Shown here piece after piece: positions 35,900-44,679 of a stretch of 64,000 nt of DNA. How positions within the stretch are numbered: position 1 is the first letter of the stretch; each line of letters begins with the position of its first letter. Source of the DNA: Gemmatimonadota bacterium (GTDB lineage: Bacteria; Gemmatimonadota; Gemmatimonadetes; Longimicrobiales; Gaopeijiaceae); the NCBI GenBank assembly GCA_021295815.1, contig JAGWBQ010000005.1:45262-109261 (forward strand). Reading direction: 5' to 3'. A model generated the notes under the pieces. It did no database searches. It was not told the DNA's origin and saw nothing but the letters and a program-made list of their open reading frames with translations. Both the position numbers and the translations under genes were made by a program.

Positions 35900-36580
35900 A
35901 TGAAGACGCTCCACATCATCCTTGCGGCCGCGATGCTGCCAATGCTCGGTCAGGCGCTGCGCTGCGCGCCAGTGAATGCGCAGGCCGTTCCGGCCGTAAT
36001 CGAGGCGGTGACCATCCACCCGCCCGTCGCGGCGCGGTTCCAGTGCTCCGAACATCCGCTCGGCGCGGAGGACCACGTCCCCGACGCGCTCGGCGCCGAC
36101 TGCGTCGTGGTGCGGCGGGACGGCGGACCGGACGGCAAGCTGCTGTCGCTTTACACGGGAGACGGAGCCCGCAACGAGGATTGGCACGGCTGGCGCGAGC
36201 CGCTGCTGGCACCCTTCGACGCGGTCGTCATCGTAATCCATATCAATCCCGAATCCACGGTTCCCGGCGTCCGGGGCTCGGGCCGTTCGAGCTTCATCGG
36301 GTTTCAACAGCTGGTCGACGGCCAACCCACGGATGTCTATGTCGCATACGCCCATGTCCGCGAGGTGACCGTATCCCCGGGTGACACCGTGCGGGCAGGC
36401 GACCCGGTCGCCCGCATCGGGAACAACGGTTCGTCGTTCCACCCCCACGTGCACGTCGGCGCATTCCGCGGCGAATTGATGCCGGAAGACGCTATGCCTC
36501 GTCAAGAAGACGCTGTGCCTCTTCAAGTGCGAATGGACCTGGCCGCTCTGGGACGGCTCCGAGGGACGGCGGGCAAATGA
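35900..36580 (+). CDS. Exported M23-like (LytM fold) protein, active site incomplete
   Basis: 226-residue exported protein with signal peptide (MKTLHIILAAAMLPMLG ... NAQA). The C-terminal half has the LytM/M23 fold signs: VYVAYAHVREVTVSPGDTVRAGDPVARIGNNG and HPHVHVGAF, which carries the second-site HxH zinc ligands. The first-site HxxxD ligands usually found upstream are not evident; the corresponding region reads NEDWHGWREPLLAPFDAVV. It may therefore be a non-catalytic LytM regulator rather than an endopeptidase. The ATG at 35900 was chosen for the signal peptide. The 291 bases after it contain nothing I can assign. Confidence 0.7.
   Translation: MKTLHIILAAAMLPMLGQALRCAPVNAQAVPAVIEAVTIHPPVAARFQCSEHPLGAEDHVPDALGADCVVVRRDGGPDGKLLSLYTGDGARNEDWHGWREPLLAPFDAVVIVIHINPESTVPGVRGSGRSSFIGFQQLVDGQPTDVYVAYAHVREVTVSPGDTVRAGDPVARIGNNGSSFHPHVHVGAFRGELMPEDAMPRQEDAVPLQVRMDLAALGRLRGTAGK
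36485..36526 (+). repeat. 21-bp imperfect tandem repeat inside the M23-like gene
   Basis: Units 36485-36505 and 36506-36526 match at 19 of 21 bases (GAAGACGCTATGCCT versus GAAGACGCTGTGCCT at the start). The duplication keeps the frame and adds seven residues (EDAMPRQ, EDAVPLQ) near the C-terminus. Confidence 0.85.
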
Positions 36581-36871
36581 GCGGAGGCCGCTAGGCATCG
36601 ACGGCTGATGCCCACATGAGCCGCCGAGTGCCGATCGGAATCGCTACGGCGAAACGCCTCCGCACGGCGCTTCACCGCTATCGGCAGGGGCCGACGCGGG
36701 ACAGCTTCGGACGGCCCTTGGAAAGCCGCCCGAGGACTCGCCCTGAGAGCAAATCGGTGTGAGTGTGCGGGGTATGCTGGTCACTTGACGCTTCGCTTCG
36801 CATGGGCGACTGGAACACGCCGTTTCCGAGCTTGTCCGGTGTCGAGGATTCCACCTTCGTGGCATGAACCG

Positions 36872-38404
36872 CTACCAGAAGATCGCGTACAGCGCCGCCG
36901 CACCCCCGATCACCGCCGCAGCCCACCACCTCGCACCCGGGGCCGGCGTCAGATTCACCCCGTCCACCGCTCTCGGCAGCCTGCGGGGCTCGTCCAAGCC
37001 CAGGCGCAACGTAAGGAACGCCATGAAACCGCAGATCACGAGGAAGGTGATCGCCATATGGTGCAGGAAGGCGACTTGCGGCAGGCGCCAGAGGAGGAGC
37101 CCGTACACGGGAATCCCCAGGATCATCCCCCCGAAAGCGGCAACCGGCGGCGTGCGCGGCACGAAGATCCCGAAGAGGAACGCCGCCACGATCCCCGGCG
37201 AGATGAATCCCCAGAACATCTGGATGTATTCGAAGACGCTTCCCGCCCGCGCGACCAGCGGCGCCCACAAGCACCCCACTAGCACGAGCGTACCGGTCGT
37301 CAACCGTCCCACGGCCATCAGCCGCCGTGACGAAGCTTCCGGCCGAAGGTGGCGCTTGTAAAGGTCCATGCTGAAGATCGTGGCCGCCGAATTGAGCATC
37401 GAGTCCAAGGAGCTCATGACCGCACCGAAAAGCGCGGCGAACATCGCGCCGGTCAATCCAACCGGCAGCAGTTCGCGCATCATTACCGGGTAGGCCTGGT
37501 CGGGATTGGTCACTTGGTCAGCGAAGAGCTGGGCCGCCATGATTCCCGGGAAGACGATGATGAACGGGATCGCCAGCTTGATGAAACCCGCGAGAAAGAT
37601 GCCGCGCTGGCCGTCGGCCAAGCTGCGTGCGGCGAGTGTCCGCTGGGTGATGAACTGGTTCAGTCCCCAGTAAAAGATGTTTGGTATCCAGAGGCCGCCG
37701 ATGAAGACTGCCAGCCACGGCATCTCCGGGTGGTTCCAGGGCAGGACGGAGTGCAGCTTGCCTTCCGAGGCCTCGAGAAACGGTCCGACGCCTCCGATCG
37801 CCCGGAAACCCAGAACCGTCACCAGGACGCCGCCCAGCAGCAGCGCCACGCCCTGGATCAGGTCGGACCAGACCACGGCCTTGAGCCCGCCGTAGATCGT
37901 GTACGCCCCGGCGAGGATCCCGATCAGCCAGATTCCGGCCAACCTGTCGATCCCGAAGACGGACTCCAGCGCGAGCGCGCCGGAGTAAAGCACCGTCGCC
38001 AGCGCCACGAACACGTACGCCGTCAGGATGAACGCGGCCATGAGAGTCCGCGTGCGCAGGTCGTAGCGGAACTCCAGGTATTCGGGGATCGTGTAGATGC
38101 CGGCCTGCAGGAAGCGTGGTAGGAAGAAGAGCCCCACCAGAACCAGTGTGACCGCGGCCATCCATTCGTAGCTGGCGATTGCGAGGCCGATGTCGTATCC
38201 GCGGCCCGCCATTCCCACGAAGTGCTCCGTCGATATGTTGGAAGCGATCAGCGAGAAGCCGATCAACCACCACGGCAGGTTGCGTCCGGCGAGGAAGTAG
38301 TCGGCGGCGTCGTGTTTCCCGCGTGACGCGTAGAGGGAGACGCCCACGACAAGCGCGAGGAACCCGATGAAGGCGGCGATGTCGAGGGGCTGAAAGGAAG
38401 TCAT
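36872..38404 (-). CDS. Sodium:solute symporter, SGLT type
   Basis: Inner-membrane sodium-coupled transporter of the SSS family, 510 residues with about 14 hydrophobic helices. It resembles the Vibrio sugar symporter vSGLT closely in NISTEHFVGMAGRGYDIGLA, GIYTIPEYLEFR, YTIYGGLKAVVWSDLIQ and GGLWIPNIFYWGLNQFITQRT. A sugar substrate is therefore likely, though not proven. It begins 32 bases after the stop of the FAD oxidoreductase on the same strand, so it may be the distal gene of the P450 operon or have its own promoter. Confidence 0.92.
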   Translation of the reverse strand: MTSFQPLDIAAFIGFLALVVGVSLYASRGKHDAADYFLAGRNLPWWLIGFSLIASNISTEHFVGMAGRGYDIGLAIASYEWMAAVTLVLVGLFFLPRFLQAGIYTIPEYLEFRYDLRTRTLMAAFILTAYVFVALATVLYSGALALESVFGIDRLAGIWLIGILAGAYTIYGGLKAVVWSDLIQGVALLLGGVLVTVLGFRAIGGVGPFLEASEGKLHSVLPWNHPEMPWLAVFIGGLWIPNIFYWGLNQFITQRTLAARSLADGQRGIFLAGFIKLAIPFIIVFPGIMAAQLFADQVTNPDQAYPVMMRELLPVGLTGAMFAALFGAVMSSLDSMLNSAATIFSMDLYKRHLRPEASSRRLMAVGRLTTGTLVLVGCLWAPLVARAGSVFEYIQMFWGFISPGIVAAFLFGIFVPRTPPVAAFGGMILGIPVYGLLLWRLPQVAFLHHMAITFLVICGFMAFLTLRLGLDEPRRLPRAVDGVNLTPAPGARWWAAAVIGGAAALYAIFW

Positions 38405-38436
38405 CGACTGGACGGCTGGTGCTCGCTACGGAAGCC

Positions 38437-39843
38437 TCAACCGGCGCTCCGGCTCATCGTCTTCGCCTTCCTGAACCGCAGGCCGTGAAGAATCCGTCCA
38501 TAGTAGTCGAATACCCGGCGGGCCTCGGGATCTTCGAAGGGATAGTCCGCACCGAGCTGAGTGGCGGCGGCGAGCCCGCTGACGAAGCAGGTCTCCTGAC
38601 TGTTCACAAGCGTGTGAGCGCCGCAGTGCCACGATCTCCGCCTGCCTTGGATCAGGCTGAACAGCGGGACCAGGAGCGCGACCTGGCGCACGTCGTGAAC
38701 CACATGTTGAAACCACCACCTGTCGACGATCTTCCCCTCGTCGATCGGCGTGATCGGATTGTACGTCACCAGACAGGGCTTGTCCGACTTTCCCGCCCAC
38801 GGTTGCTGGTTGTGCATGATGTATGTGATTTCATAGTTGTCGGGCCTTGAGCCGTACTGCTCGATGTGATTGCTCCGCGTCGAAAGCGGCCTCGCATCAT
38901 TGTCGGGAAGGACGGAGGCGTCGTGATGAACAATGGCATGGTTGTGAAGTTCGCTTTCGTAACGGACCGACGACAGGATGCAGCGCTCCAGCAGCGTGGT
39001 CCGGTCGAGAATCATCAAGGTCTGGTTCGCATTGCACGCGAAGATCACCTCGTCGAAGCTCTCCCGCGCTCCGTTCCCGTCTTCCACCACGACGTGGGAC
39101 CGATGGCGGTAGACCTTGCGGACCGGGCGACCGAGGTGGACTCTGTCCCGGAAGCCGGCGGTCATGTGCTCGTAAATGCGTCGGGTGCCCTGGTCCCACG
39201 TCCGCATGGGCGTAGCCGACTCGATGTCGAAGAACTCGAGGTAGCGCGCGAACAGAGAAGCGGGCATGTCGAACACGTTGGTCGCCATCAGGAAGTTGAC
39301 GAACATCGGCTTCAGCACCTTGTACCTGAAGTCGCCGGAAAACCCGGCCACGTTCAGAAGAGTCCCCATGCTGACGTAATTATACGGATTCAGCGCGTTC
39401 ACGAACTTGGATCGGGCTCGGGTCAACCATCCCCAGCGGTGGAGGCGCTTCAGGAGTCGCTGGAATTTCGTGATCTCCTCTTGCAGTTGATCCCGGAGGT
39501 CGGACTCGAGGTCGTGCGCGTAGATGCGGCCCTGATACTTCACGCTGTAGCTGAACCGGGTATCCAAGAGTTCGATGCCGAACCGCTCCATGAGCAGAAC
39601 CATGTGATGATACACGGACGGGATGCACGCCGTGACGGAGATGTCGAAGGGGATGGAGCCGCCGCCGTCCTGCGGCATGTCGGCCGTGACGGCGTTTCCG
39701 CCCACGCGGTCGCGGGCTTCGAACAACCGGAAGTCGAACCTGTCAGGATGGTGATGGAGTCCCCAGGCCGCTCCAAGCCCGGATATTCCGCCGCCCACGA
39801 TGGCGACGCGCCGACGCTTCGAGTCTCGCTTGCCCGCCGTCAT
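38437..39843 (-). CDS. FAD-dependent amine oxidase-like oxidoreductase
   Basis: Flavoprotein of 468 residues. The ATG at 39843 overlaps the stop of the Rieske gene (ATGA). The N-terminal VAIVGGGISGLGAAWGL is the dinucleotide-binding motif, followed by RLFEARDRVGGNAVT, typical of the flavin-containing amine oxidase, protoporphyrinogen oxidase and carotenoid desaturase group. The C-terminal FVSGLAAATQLGADYPF covers the flavin tail region. It may act as desaturase or oxidase on the product of the neighbouring oxygenases. A longer open frame starts at 39924, but its extra part lacks conserved sequence. The substrate is not known. Confidence 0.85.
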   Translation of the reverse strand: MTAGKRDSKRRRVAIVGGGISGLGAAWGLHHHPDRFDFRLFEARDRVGGNAVTADMPQDGGGSIPFDISVTACIPSVYHHMVLLMERFGIELLDTRFSYSVKYQGRIYAHDLESDLRDQLQEEITKFQRLLKRLHRWGWLTRARSKFVNALNPYNYVSMGTLLNVAGFSGDFRYKVLKPMFVNFLMATNVFDMPASLFARYLEFFDIESATPMRTWDQGTRRIYEHMTAGFRDRVHLGRPVRKVYRHRSHVVVEDGNGARESFDEVIFACNANQTLMILDRTTLLERCILSSVRYESELHNHAIVHHDASVLPDNDARPLSTRSNHIEQYGSRPDNYEITYIMHNQQPWAGKSDKPCLVTYNPITPIDEGKIVDRWWFQHVVHDVRQVALLVPLFSLIQGRRRSWHCGAHTLVNSQETCFVSGLAAATQLGADYPFEDPEARRVFDYYGRILHGLRFRKAKTMSRSAG

Positions 39844-40934
39844 CCCGCGGCGTTCTTGCGCAGGCCCGGATAGAACTGGCGGCAGTAGAGACGATACTTG
39901 CCGATCGGGCCGTCGGTCCGGCACAGACGCGGTGGAGATTGATAGCGCTTCTCTTCCCAGATGACCACGTCCTGCTTTACATAGCGGATCTCCTCCCTAA
40001 GGGCGAGACGGACCATCAGCTTGTGGCGCAGGTTCACCGGGAGGAAGGCGAGACCCTTGAGGAACTGCCCGGGCTTGCGGATTTCGTGCACCTGGGCGAC
40101 GATCGTCAGGTCGATGAAGGTGCCGTCGATCGGCGTCGCCAGCACCCACATGCGCGAGCGGATGCCGCTGCCTTTCTCGTGGACCTCGACGAAAGAGTAG
40201 CCCAGGCCATGGACGTGGGCGACAACCGAAACGTGGGAGACGACATCGAAGATACCGGCCACCCTCGATGTGGCGGAGAAGTTGAAGGCGCTCTTGAGGT
40301 AGGGGCCCTCGATCCGCATCTCGACCGGCCTTACGTCGTCGTATCCGTGCGTGTACTCGAGGTGCTCGACGTCCACGGAGTTTTCCGTCGTCTCCTGAGG
40401 ATGGCCCTTGAAGCGGAGGGTGCGAGGCAGCGCCGAGCTCCACTTCGAGCCGTCTCTCGGCTCGGCCGGCAGCTCCCACTGAGGAGGTCGTCCCTCGTGG
40501 CCCCACCAGGCGAAGATCAGGCCCATGATCTCTCTGGTTTCGTAAACCTTGAGCTTGGCGGCCTTCGGCGGCGGAGCGTTGGGAGTGGAGACGCAACTGC
40601 CCGAGGTGTCGAAAGCGAACCCGTGGAAAGGACAGACGATACATCCGCCTCGCACGAGGCCGCCTACCTTCGGACCCATGTGGGAGCCCAGGTGCGGGCA
40701 GTAAGCATCCGCCACGCAAACGCGGCCGGTTTCGTCGCACCAGACGACGATCTCTCCACCCATCCATTTCCGTTCGATCAGCTTCCGCTTCTCGATGGAC
40801 CGTCGGGTCGCGACGAAGAACCAGCCCTCGGGGAAGAGAGGAAGCCTGTCGATACGGGTCGGCGGATTCCTCTCTGCGGTTGTAGGCATGAGTTGGAAGG
40901 AGCTCCTGAATAGGTTGTTGAAGCCTGCATTCAA
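39840..40934 (-). CDS. Rieske non-heme iron oxygenase
   Basis: Terminal oxygenase component, 364 residues. The Rieske [2Fe-2S] ligands are in CPHLGSHMG and CPFHGFAFD (CxH, 17-residue spacing, CxxH), ~residues 80-105. The catalytic domain has the mononuclear iron motif NSVDVEHLEYTHGYDD with two histidines. The overall layout is like KshA (3-ketosteroid 9-alpha-hydroxylase) and the cholesterol 7-desaturase group, so a steroid- or terpenoid-like substrate is reasonable but inferred. It overlaps both neighbours by four bases: the P450 fusion upstream and the FAD enzyme downstream. No reductase or ferredoxin gene is nearby. Confidence 0.9.
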   Translation of the reverse strand: MNAGFNNLFRSSFQLMPTTAERNPPTRIDRLPLFPEGWFFVATRRSIEKRKLIERKWMGGEIVVWCDETGRVCVADAYCPHLGSHMGPKVGGLVRGGCIVCPFHGFAFDTSGSCVSTPNAPPPKAAKLKVYETREIMGLIFAWWGHEGRPPQWELPAEPRDGSKWSSALPRTLRFKGHPQETTENSVDVEHLEYTHGYDDVRPVEMRIEGPYLKSAFNFSATSRVAGIFDVVSHVSVVAHVHGLGYSFVEVHEKGSGIRSRMWVLATPIDGTFIDLTIVAQVHEIRKPGQFLKGLAFLPVNLRHKLMVRLALREEIRYVKQDVVIWEEKRYQSPPRLCRTDGPIGKYRLYCRQFYPGLRKNAAG

Positions 40935-42946
40935 GACTGGGCAGGCCGCAGAGGATGCCGATGTCCCTTCACCCTGAACTTGAAGCTCTTACCGGGAGAC
41001 GACTTCGGAAACGAGCTGAGCTTGAGCCGATAATTGCTTGGTACCAACTCCATATCGAGATGGCGGGCCATCAGCAGCAGATTGGCCGCCATGTGTAGGC
41101 GGGTCCATCCCGATCCTCCGCAAACGTGCGTGCCGACGCCGAAGGGGACGTAAGCCCCGGTCTGCCTGTGTTCGTCGCGAGGTTCGAGATAGCGGTCGAT
41201 ATCGAACGTCTCGGGATCCGGGAAGAATTCCTCCATGTAGTGTGTCGCCGTATATCCGACCAGCAATTCGCTGTATGCCGGAACTTCGATGTTCCCGACC
41301 TCGAAGGAATTCATCGTCGTGCGGAGATGCGTCGGTATGACCGGGTGGAGCCGCAGCACTTCCATGGAAAAACGGTGCGCCGCGTCGATGGATTCCGGAC
41401 TGAGGTTCGCAGCGGTCGGATCTCCTCCTGCGAACAAATTGTCGGCCTCCGCGACGATCTGTTCACGGAAGCGCGGTCGCTTCAAGAGCTCGTAAACCGA
41501 GAAAGCCGTCGCGCTCCCCAGGTAGTGACCGGCGATCATGGGCGCGATGAACGCGAACCCCAGATTGGTCTCGGGCATGAACTGGGGGTCGGCGTGGTGC
41601 AGTTCCATGAGGTCGTCCACCAGGTCCCGACGTTCGCCCTCGCGCTGACCCGGGGTGTGCGAGGCGTGAATATGGTCGTACAGTTCCAGAACGCTTTTCT
41701 TGTAGCGCCGCATCCTTGGAGTGCGAAGCAGGAATTTGGGTAGCAAACGGTGCACGTGGACCAGCAGAGCCCGATACTCGAACTTCAGCAGGTGGTCGAG
41801 TATTTCCATGAGGTCTTCCGTACGTTCGATGCTCACGAAGAGTCGGCCTATCTGCTCTCCGATGAGTCCCTGGCAGGCTGCCTCCCCAGGTACGACCCGA
41901 CCGGTTCCCCATCTCTCGAAGGTGCGCCGGCCGATCAGGAAAAGCTCCGCCAGCCGATCCTTGACCACCGCGCTCGAGCAACCGGCCCGCATGGCTCTGC
42001 GCATGCGGAAGTGGTCCGCTCCGTCGAGGCTGGCGACGGACCGCGCGGTTCCCCACTCCGCTTGAAAACCCTGGAGGTAGTCCCGGGTCCTCAGGTGGTG
42101 GCGGCCCTTCTTGGCCGCCCATTTGTTGACATCGGTACCCACCAGCGCCACCAATTCACGGCCGGGGAACTTGAGCTTGTATACCGGCCCCAGCTCCTTG
42201 AACGTCTCCGCCAGGAATTTGGGCACGTTCCTCGAGCGAAAGGCCTTCGAGGAGAGCATTTCCCACATGCCGACCTCCGGCATGGGCCGGCGTCTGCCGG
42301 AGCGCATGCTCGACGGCGGTCTGTACGAGCTCCGGATCGCGACCGCGATTCCTCTCGCGATCAGGTCCATTCCGGCGTAGAGCTCGATGAGGTCCTTAGC
42401 CTCGTCGAATTCGTCCGGATCGAGTATGGCGCGGAAACCGCCGCAGGAGTGAACGAGGGCGATGATGGCCACGTCGCGAGGCTCGGGAATCTCGCCGTCG
42501 AAGAGCGAGCGGAAGATCCGGCCCTTGATCTCCTCTCCGGTGCGGCCGTCCACCAACGGGTAACGACCGGTCCGCGTGACCTTCTTGGACAGGGACAGGA
42601 ATCCGCCGGAGTCGGCCTCGAAAATACCCGCGTTCACCAACCGATTCATCGATTCGTCGCTTATCTTGTCCGAGCGCTGTGCGATTCGTTCCACCCAGAA
42701 CCGTGGAGTACGGACGGTTTCATCCCGGGCGATCTCGGCGAGCGTGGGGTCCAGAAGCGGATCTCCGGTCGGGGTCGGATCGACCAGAATCAGCGACTCA
42801 AGGTCCGAGTCGATTCGACCTTCCAGGGAGAGGTCGAGGAGCACGCCCCCAGCCAGCGCACACGACATGTTCCACTCAGGGACGGGCACGAAATAGCCGG
42901 TGTCGTCGCTGTGCAGCAGGAGGAGGAGCTCCTCGGAAAATCGCAT
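40931..42946 (-). CDS. GPP34 (GOLPH3/Vps74-like) domain fused to a cytochrome P450
   Basis: 671-residue protein with two domains. Residues ~1-205 match the GPP34 family: EELLLLLHSDDTGYF, ALAGGVLLDLSLEGRI, PTPTGDPLLDPTLAEI and VAIIALVHSCG follow the GOLPH3 pattern. GPP34 proteins bind phosphoinositides in eukaryotes; the bacterial role is unclear. Residues ~230-671 form a P450. The I-helix reads AGHYLGSAT (472-480), like the AGHHTSSGT of CYP51; E529-R532 form the ExxR pair; FGVGTHVCGG carries the heme cysteine at 609. A P450 needs a redox partner, and none is adjacent. The ATG has a perfect ribosome-binding site (AAGGAGG, 42951-42957). First gene of a coupled trio with the Rieske and FAD enzymes. 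Confidence 0.9.
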   Translation of the reverse strand: MRFSEELLLLLHSDDTGYFVPVPEWNMSCALAGGVLLDLSLEGRIDSDLESLILVDPTPTGDPLLDPTLAEIARDETVRTPRFWVERIAQRSDKISDESMNRLVNAGIFEADSGGFLSLSKKVTRTGRYPLVDGRTGEEIKGRIFRSLFDGEIPEPRDVAIIALVHSCGGFRAILDPDEFDEAKDLIELYAGMDLIARGIAVAIRSSYRPPSSMRSGRRRPMPEVGMWEMLSSKAFRSRNVPKFLAETFKELGPVYKLKFPGRELVALVGTDVNKWAAKKGRHHLRTRDYLQGFQAEWGTARSVASLDGADHFRMRRAMRAGCSSAVVKDRLAELFLIGRRTFERWGTGRVVPGEAACQGLIGEQIGRLFVSIERTEDLMEILDHLLKFEYRALLVHVHRLLPKFLLRTPRMRRYKKSVLELYDHIHASHTPGQREGERRDLVDDLMELHHADPQFMPETNLGFAFIAPMIAGHYLGSATAFSVYELLKRPRFREQIVAEADNLFAGGDPTAANLSPESIDAAHRFSMEVLRLHPVIPTHLRTTMNSFEVGNIEVPAYSELLVGYTATHYMEEFFPDPETFDIDRYLEPRDEHRQTGAYVPFGVGTHVCGGSGWTRLHMAANLLLMARHLDMELVPSNYRLKLSSFPKSSPGKSFKFRVKGHRHPLRPAQS

Positions 42947-43010
42947 GTTACCTCCTTGAACCGGTTACATCAAAACCTGATCGGACCGCTGCGGCGATTG
43001 TCGAGCCATT

Positions 43011-43021
43011 CTCGTAACGAG
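43011..43021. promoter_or_regulatory. Palindrome between divergent P450 operon and photolyase
   Basis: CTCGTAACGAG is an 11-bp palindrome in the 264-base region between the divergent genes, followed by the AT-rich stretch GATATTTAAAAACTATG. It is a possible operator for a shared regulator; no consensus promoter could be assigned. Confidence 0.3.
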
Positions 43022-43210
43022 CGATATTTAAAAACTATGGTCAACCGAGAATCCGTGCCAGTGGTCCCGCAACCCTTCGGAAATGGGTCGGATCGGTCTC
43101 TGGAAACTCGTGCGCGTAAGCGTCTCGTCGTTCCCCTCAACCCTCGCCGGAAATCAGGGACTCCGGTCGAGTCAGCCTGCCCGACCCCCGTTACAACCCC
43201 TTCGGCACGC

Positions 43211-44656
43211 GTGAGGGTCCTGAACGACATCGCCCCCCGGCCCGCCGCCGAGTACGTTCTCTACTGGATGACCGCCGCCCGGCGCACCCGATGGAATTAC
43301 GCGCTGCAACGAGCCTGCGAATACGGCCGGACATTGCGACTCCCGGTCCTCGTGCTGGAAGCCCTGCGGGTCGATTATCCTTGGGCGAGCGAACGTTTCC
43401 ACCGCTTCGTCATCGACGGCATGGCCGACAACCGGGCGCGTTTCGAGGCGCACGGCGTCTTCTACCACCCATACGTCGAGCCTCGTGCCGGAGACGGGCA
43501 AGGGCTTCTCGAGGCGCTCGCGACACACGCCGTCGTCGTGGTCACCGACGACTATCCCGCGTTCTTCCTCCCGAGCATGCTTCGGGCTGCAGCGGAGCGT
43601 ATTCGAGTCCGTTTCGAGGCGGTCGATTCCAACGGCCTCGTTCCCATGCGGGCCGCCGATGGGACCTTCGCCACCGCCTACGCGTTCCGGCGCCATCTGC
43701 AACGCACACTCCCCGCTCATCTCTCTCACCTCCCGCTCCCCGATCCTCTCGCCGTTCACTCGGCGGGCGCACCGTCGCTCTCAGCCGCGATCCCTTCCTC
43801 CGTCCTCGCCCGGTGGCCCCCTGCCGATCTGACCCGACGGGACTCGACGATCGCCGCTCTGGACATCGACCGCGCGGTCGGTCCCACCGATTTGCCGGGC
43901 GGTCCCGATGCCGCCTCGGCCCGTCTCGCCGGGTTCGTCGAACGCCGTCTTGCCGAATACGCGCGGGACCGGAACCACCCAGCGCTCGACGCGACCAGCG
44001 GACTCTCGCCCTACCTCCATTTCGGGCACGTTTCAGCCCATGAGATCTTCCACCGCGTCGCGATGCGGGAGGGCTGGGAACCGACTCGCATTCATCCCGA
44101 AGCGAAGGGACAACGCGTGGGCTGGTGGGGGATGAGCGAGGACGCGGAAGCCTTCCTCGACCAGGTGGTGACTTGGCGGGAACTCGGGTTCAACCGCTGT
44201 CAACGCGTCGATCGCTACGACGCCTACGAGGCCCTGCCGCCGTGGGCTAGGAAGACCCTTCGGGAACACGCCGCCGATCCACGCGAATGGACCTACGACC
44301 GCCGAGCCCTCGAAGAGGCCCGCACCCACGATCCTCTGTGGAACGCGGCGCAGAACCAGCTCCGCCGGGAAGGCCGCATCCACAACTACCTCAGGATGCT
44401 CTGGGGGAAGAAGATTCTGGAGTGGAGCGACCGCCCGCGGACTGCGCTCGACACCATGATCGCCCTGAACGACAAGTACGCGCTCGACGGACGCGATCCG
44501 AACTCATACACCGGAATCCTCTGGATCCTAGGTCTGCACGACCGGGCCTGGGGACCGGAGAGGCAGATCTTCGGCAAGATCCGGTACATGAGCTCGGCCA
44601 ATACCGCACGCAAGCTACGTCTGGGGAGCTACGTGGAGGATTACCGTTCGCCGTAG
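43211..44656 (+). CDS. Class II CPD photolyase
   Basis: Flavoprotein that repairs UV pyrimidine dimers with light. From the GTG at 43211 it has 481 residues, the length of the class II family, and begins VLNDIAPRPAAEYVLYWM. An ATG at 43037 would add 58 residues without recognisable sequence, so the shorter form is preferred but not certain. Diagnostic segments are ALQRACEYGRTLRLPVLVLE, LSPYLHFGHVSAHEI, ARTHDPLWNAAQNQL, GKKILEWSDRP, LNDKYALDGRDPNSYTG and GKIRYMS, which build the FAD and dimer pocket. It diverges from the P450 operon, consistent with a light-responsive promoter region. The stop is just before the aminotransferase frame. Confidence 0.93.
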   Translation: MRVLNDIAPRPAAEYVLYWMTAARRTRWNYALQRACEYGRTLRLPVLVLEALRVDYPWASERFHRFVIDGMADNRARFEAHGVFYHPYVEPRAGDGQGLLEALATHAVVVVTDDYPAFFLPSMLRAAAERIRVRFEAVDSNGLVPMRAADGTFATAYAFRRHLQRTLPAHLSHLPLPDPLAVHSAGAPSLSAAIPSSVLARWPPADLTRRDSTIAALDIDRAVGPTDLPGGPDAASARLAGFVERRLAEYARDRNHPALDATSGLSPYLHFGHVSAHEIFHRVAMREGWEPTRIHPEAKGQRVGWWGMSEDAEAFLDQVVTWRELGFNRCQRVDRYDAYEALPPWARKTLREHAADPREWTYDRRALEEARTHDPLWNAAQNQLRREGRIHNYLRMLWGKKILEWSDRPRTALDTMIALNDKYALDGRDPNSYTGILWILGLHDRAWGPERQIFGKIRYMSSANTARKLRLGSYVEDYRSP

Positions 44657-44679
44657 CCGACTCGCAGAGCAGCCGCCCG

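Noticed and set aside
41750..43036. Very long open frame on the + strand leading into the photolyase
   Set aside because: It lies antisense to the P450 fusion. GC-rich third positions keep opposite frames open; its translation has no family similarity.
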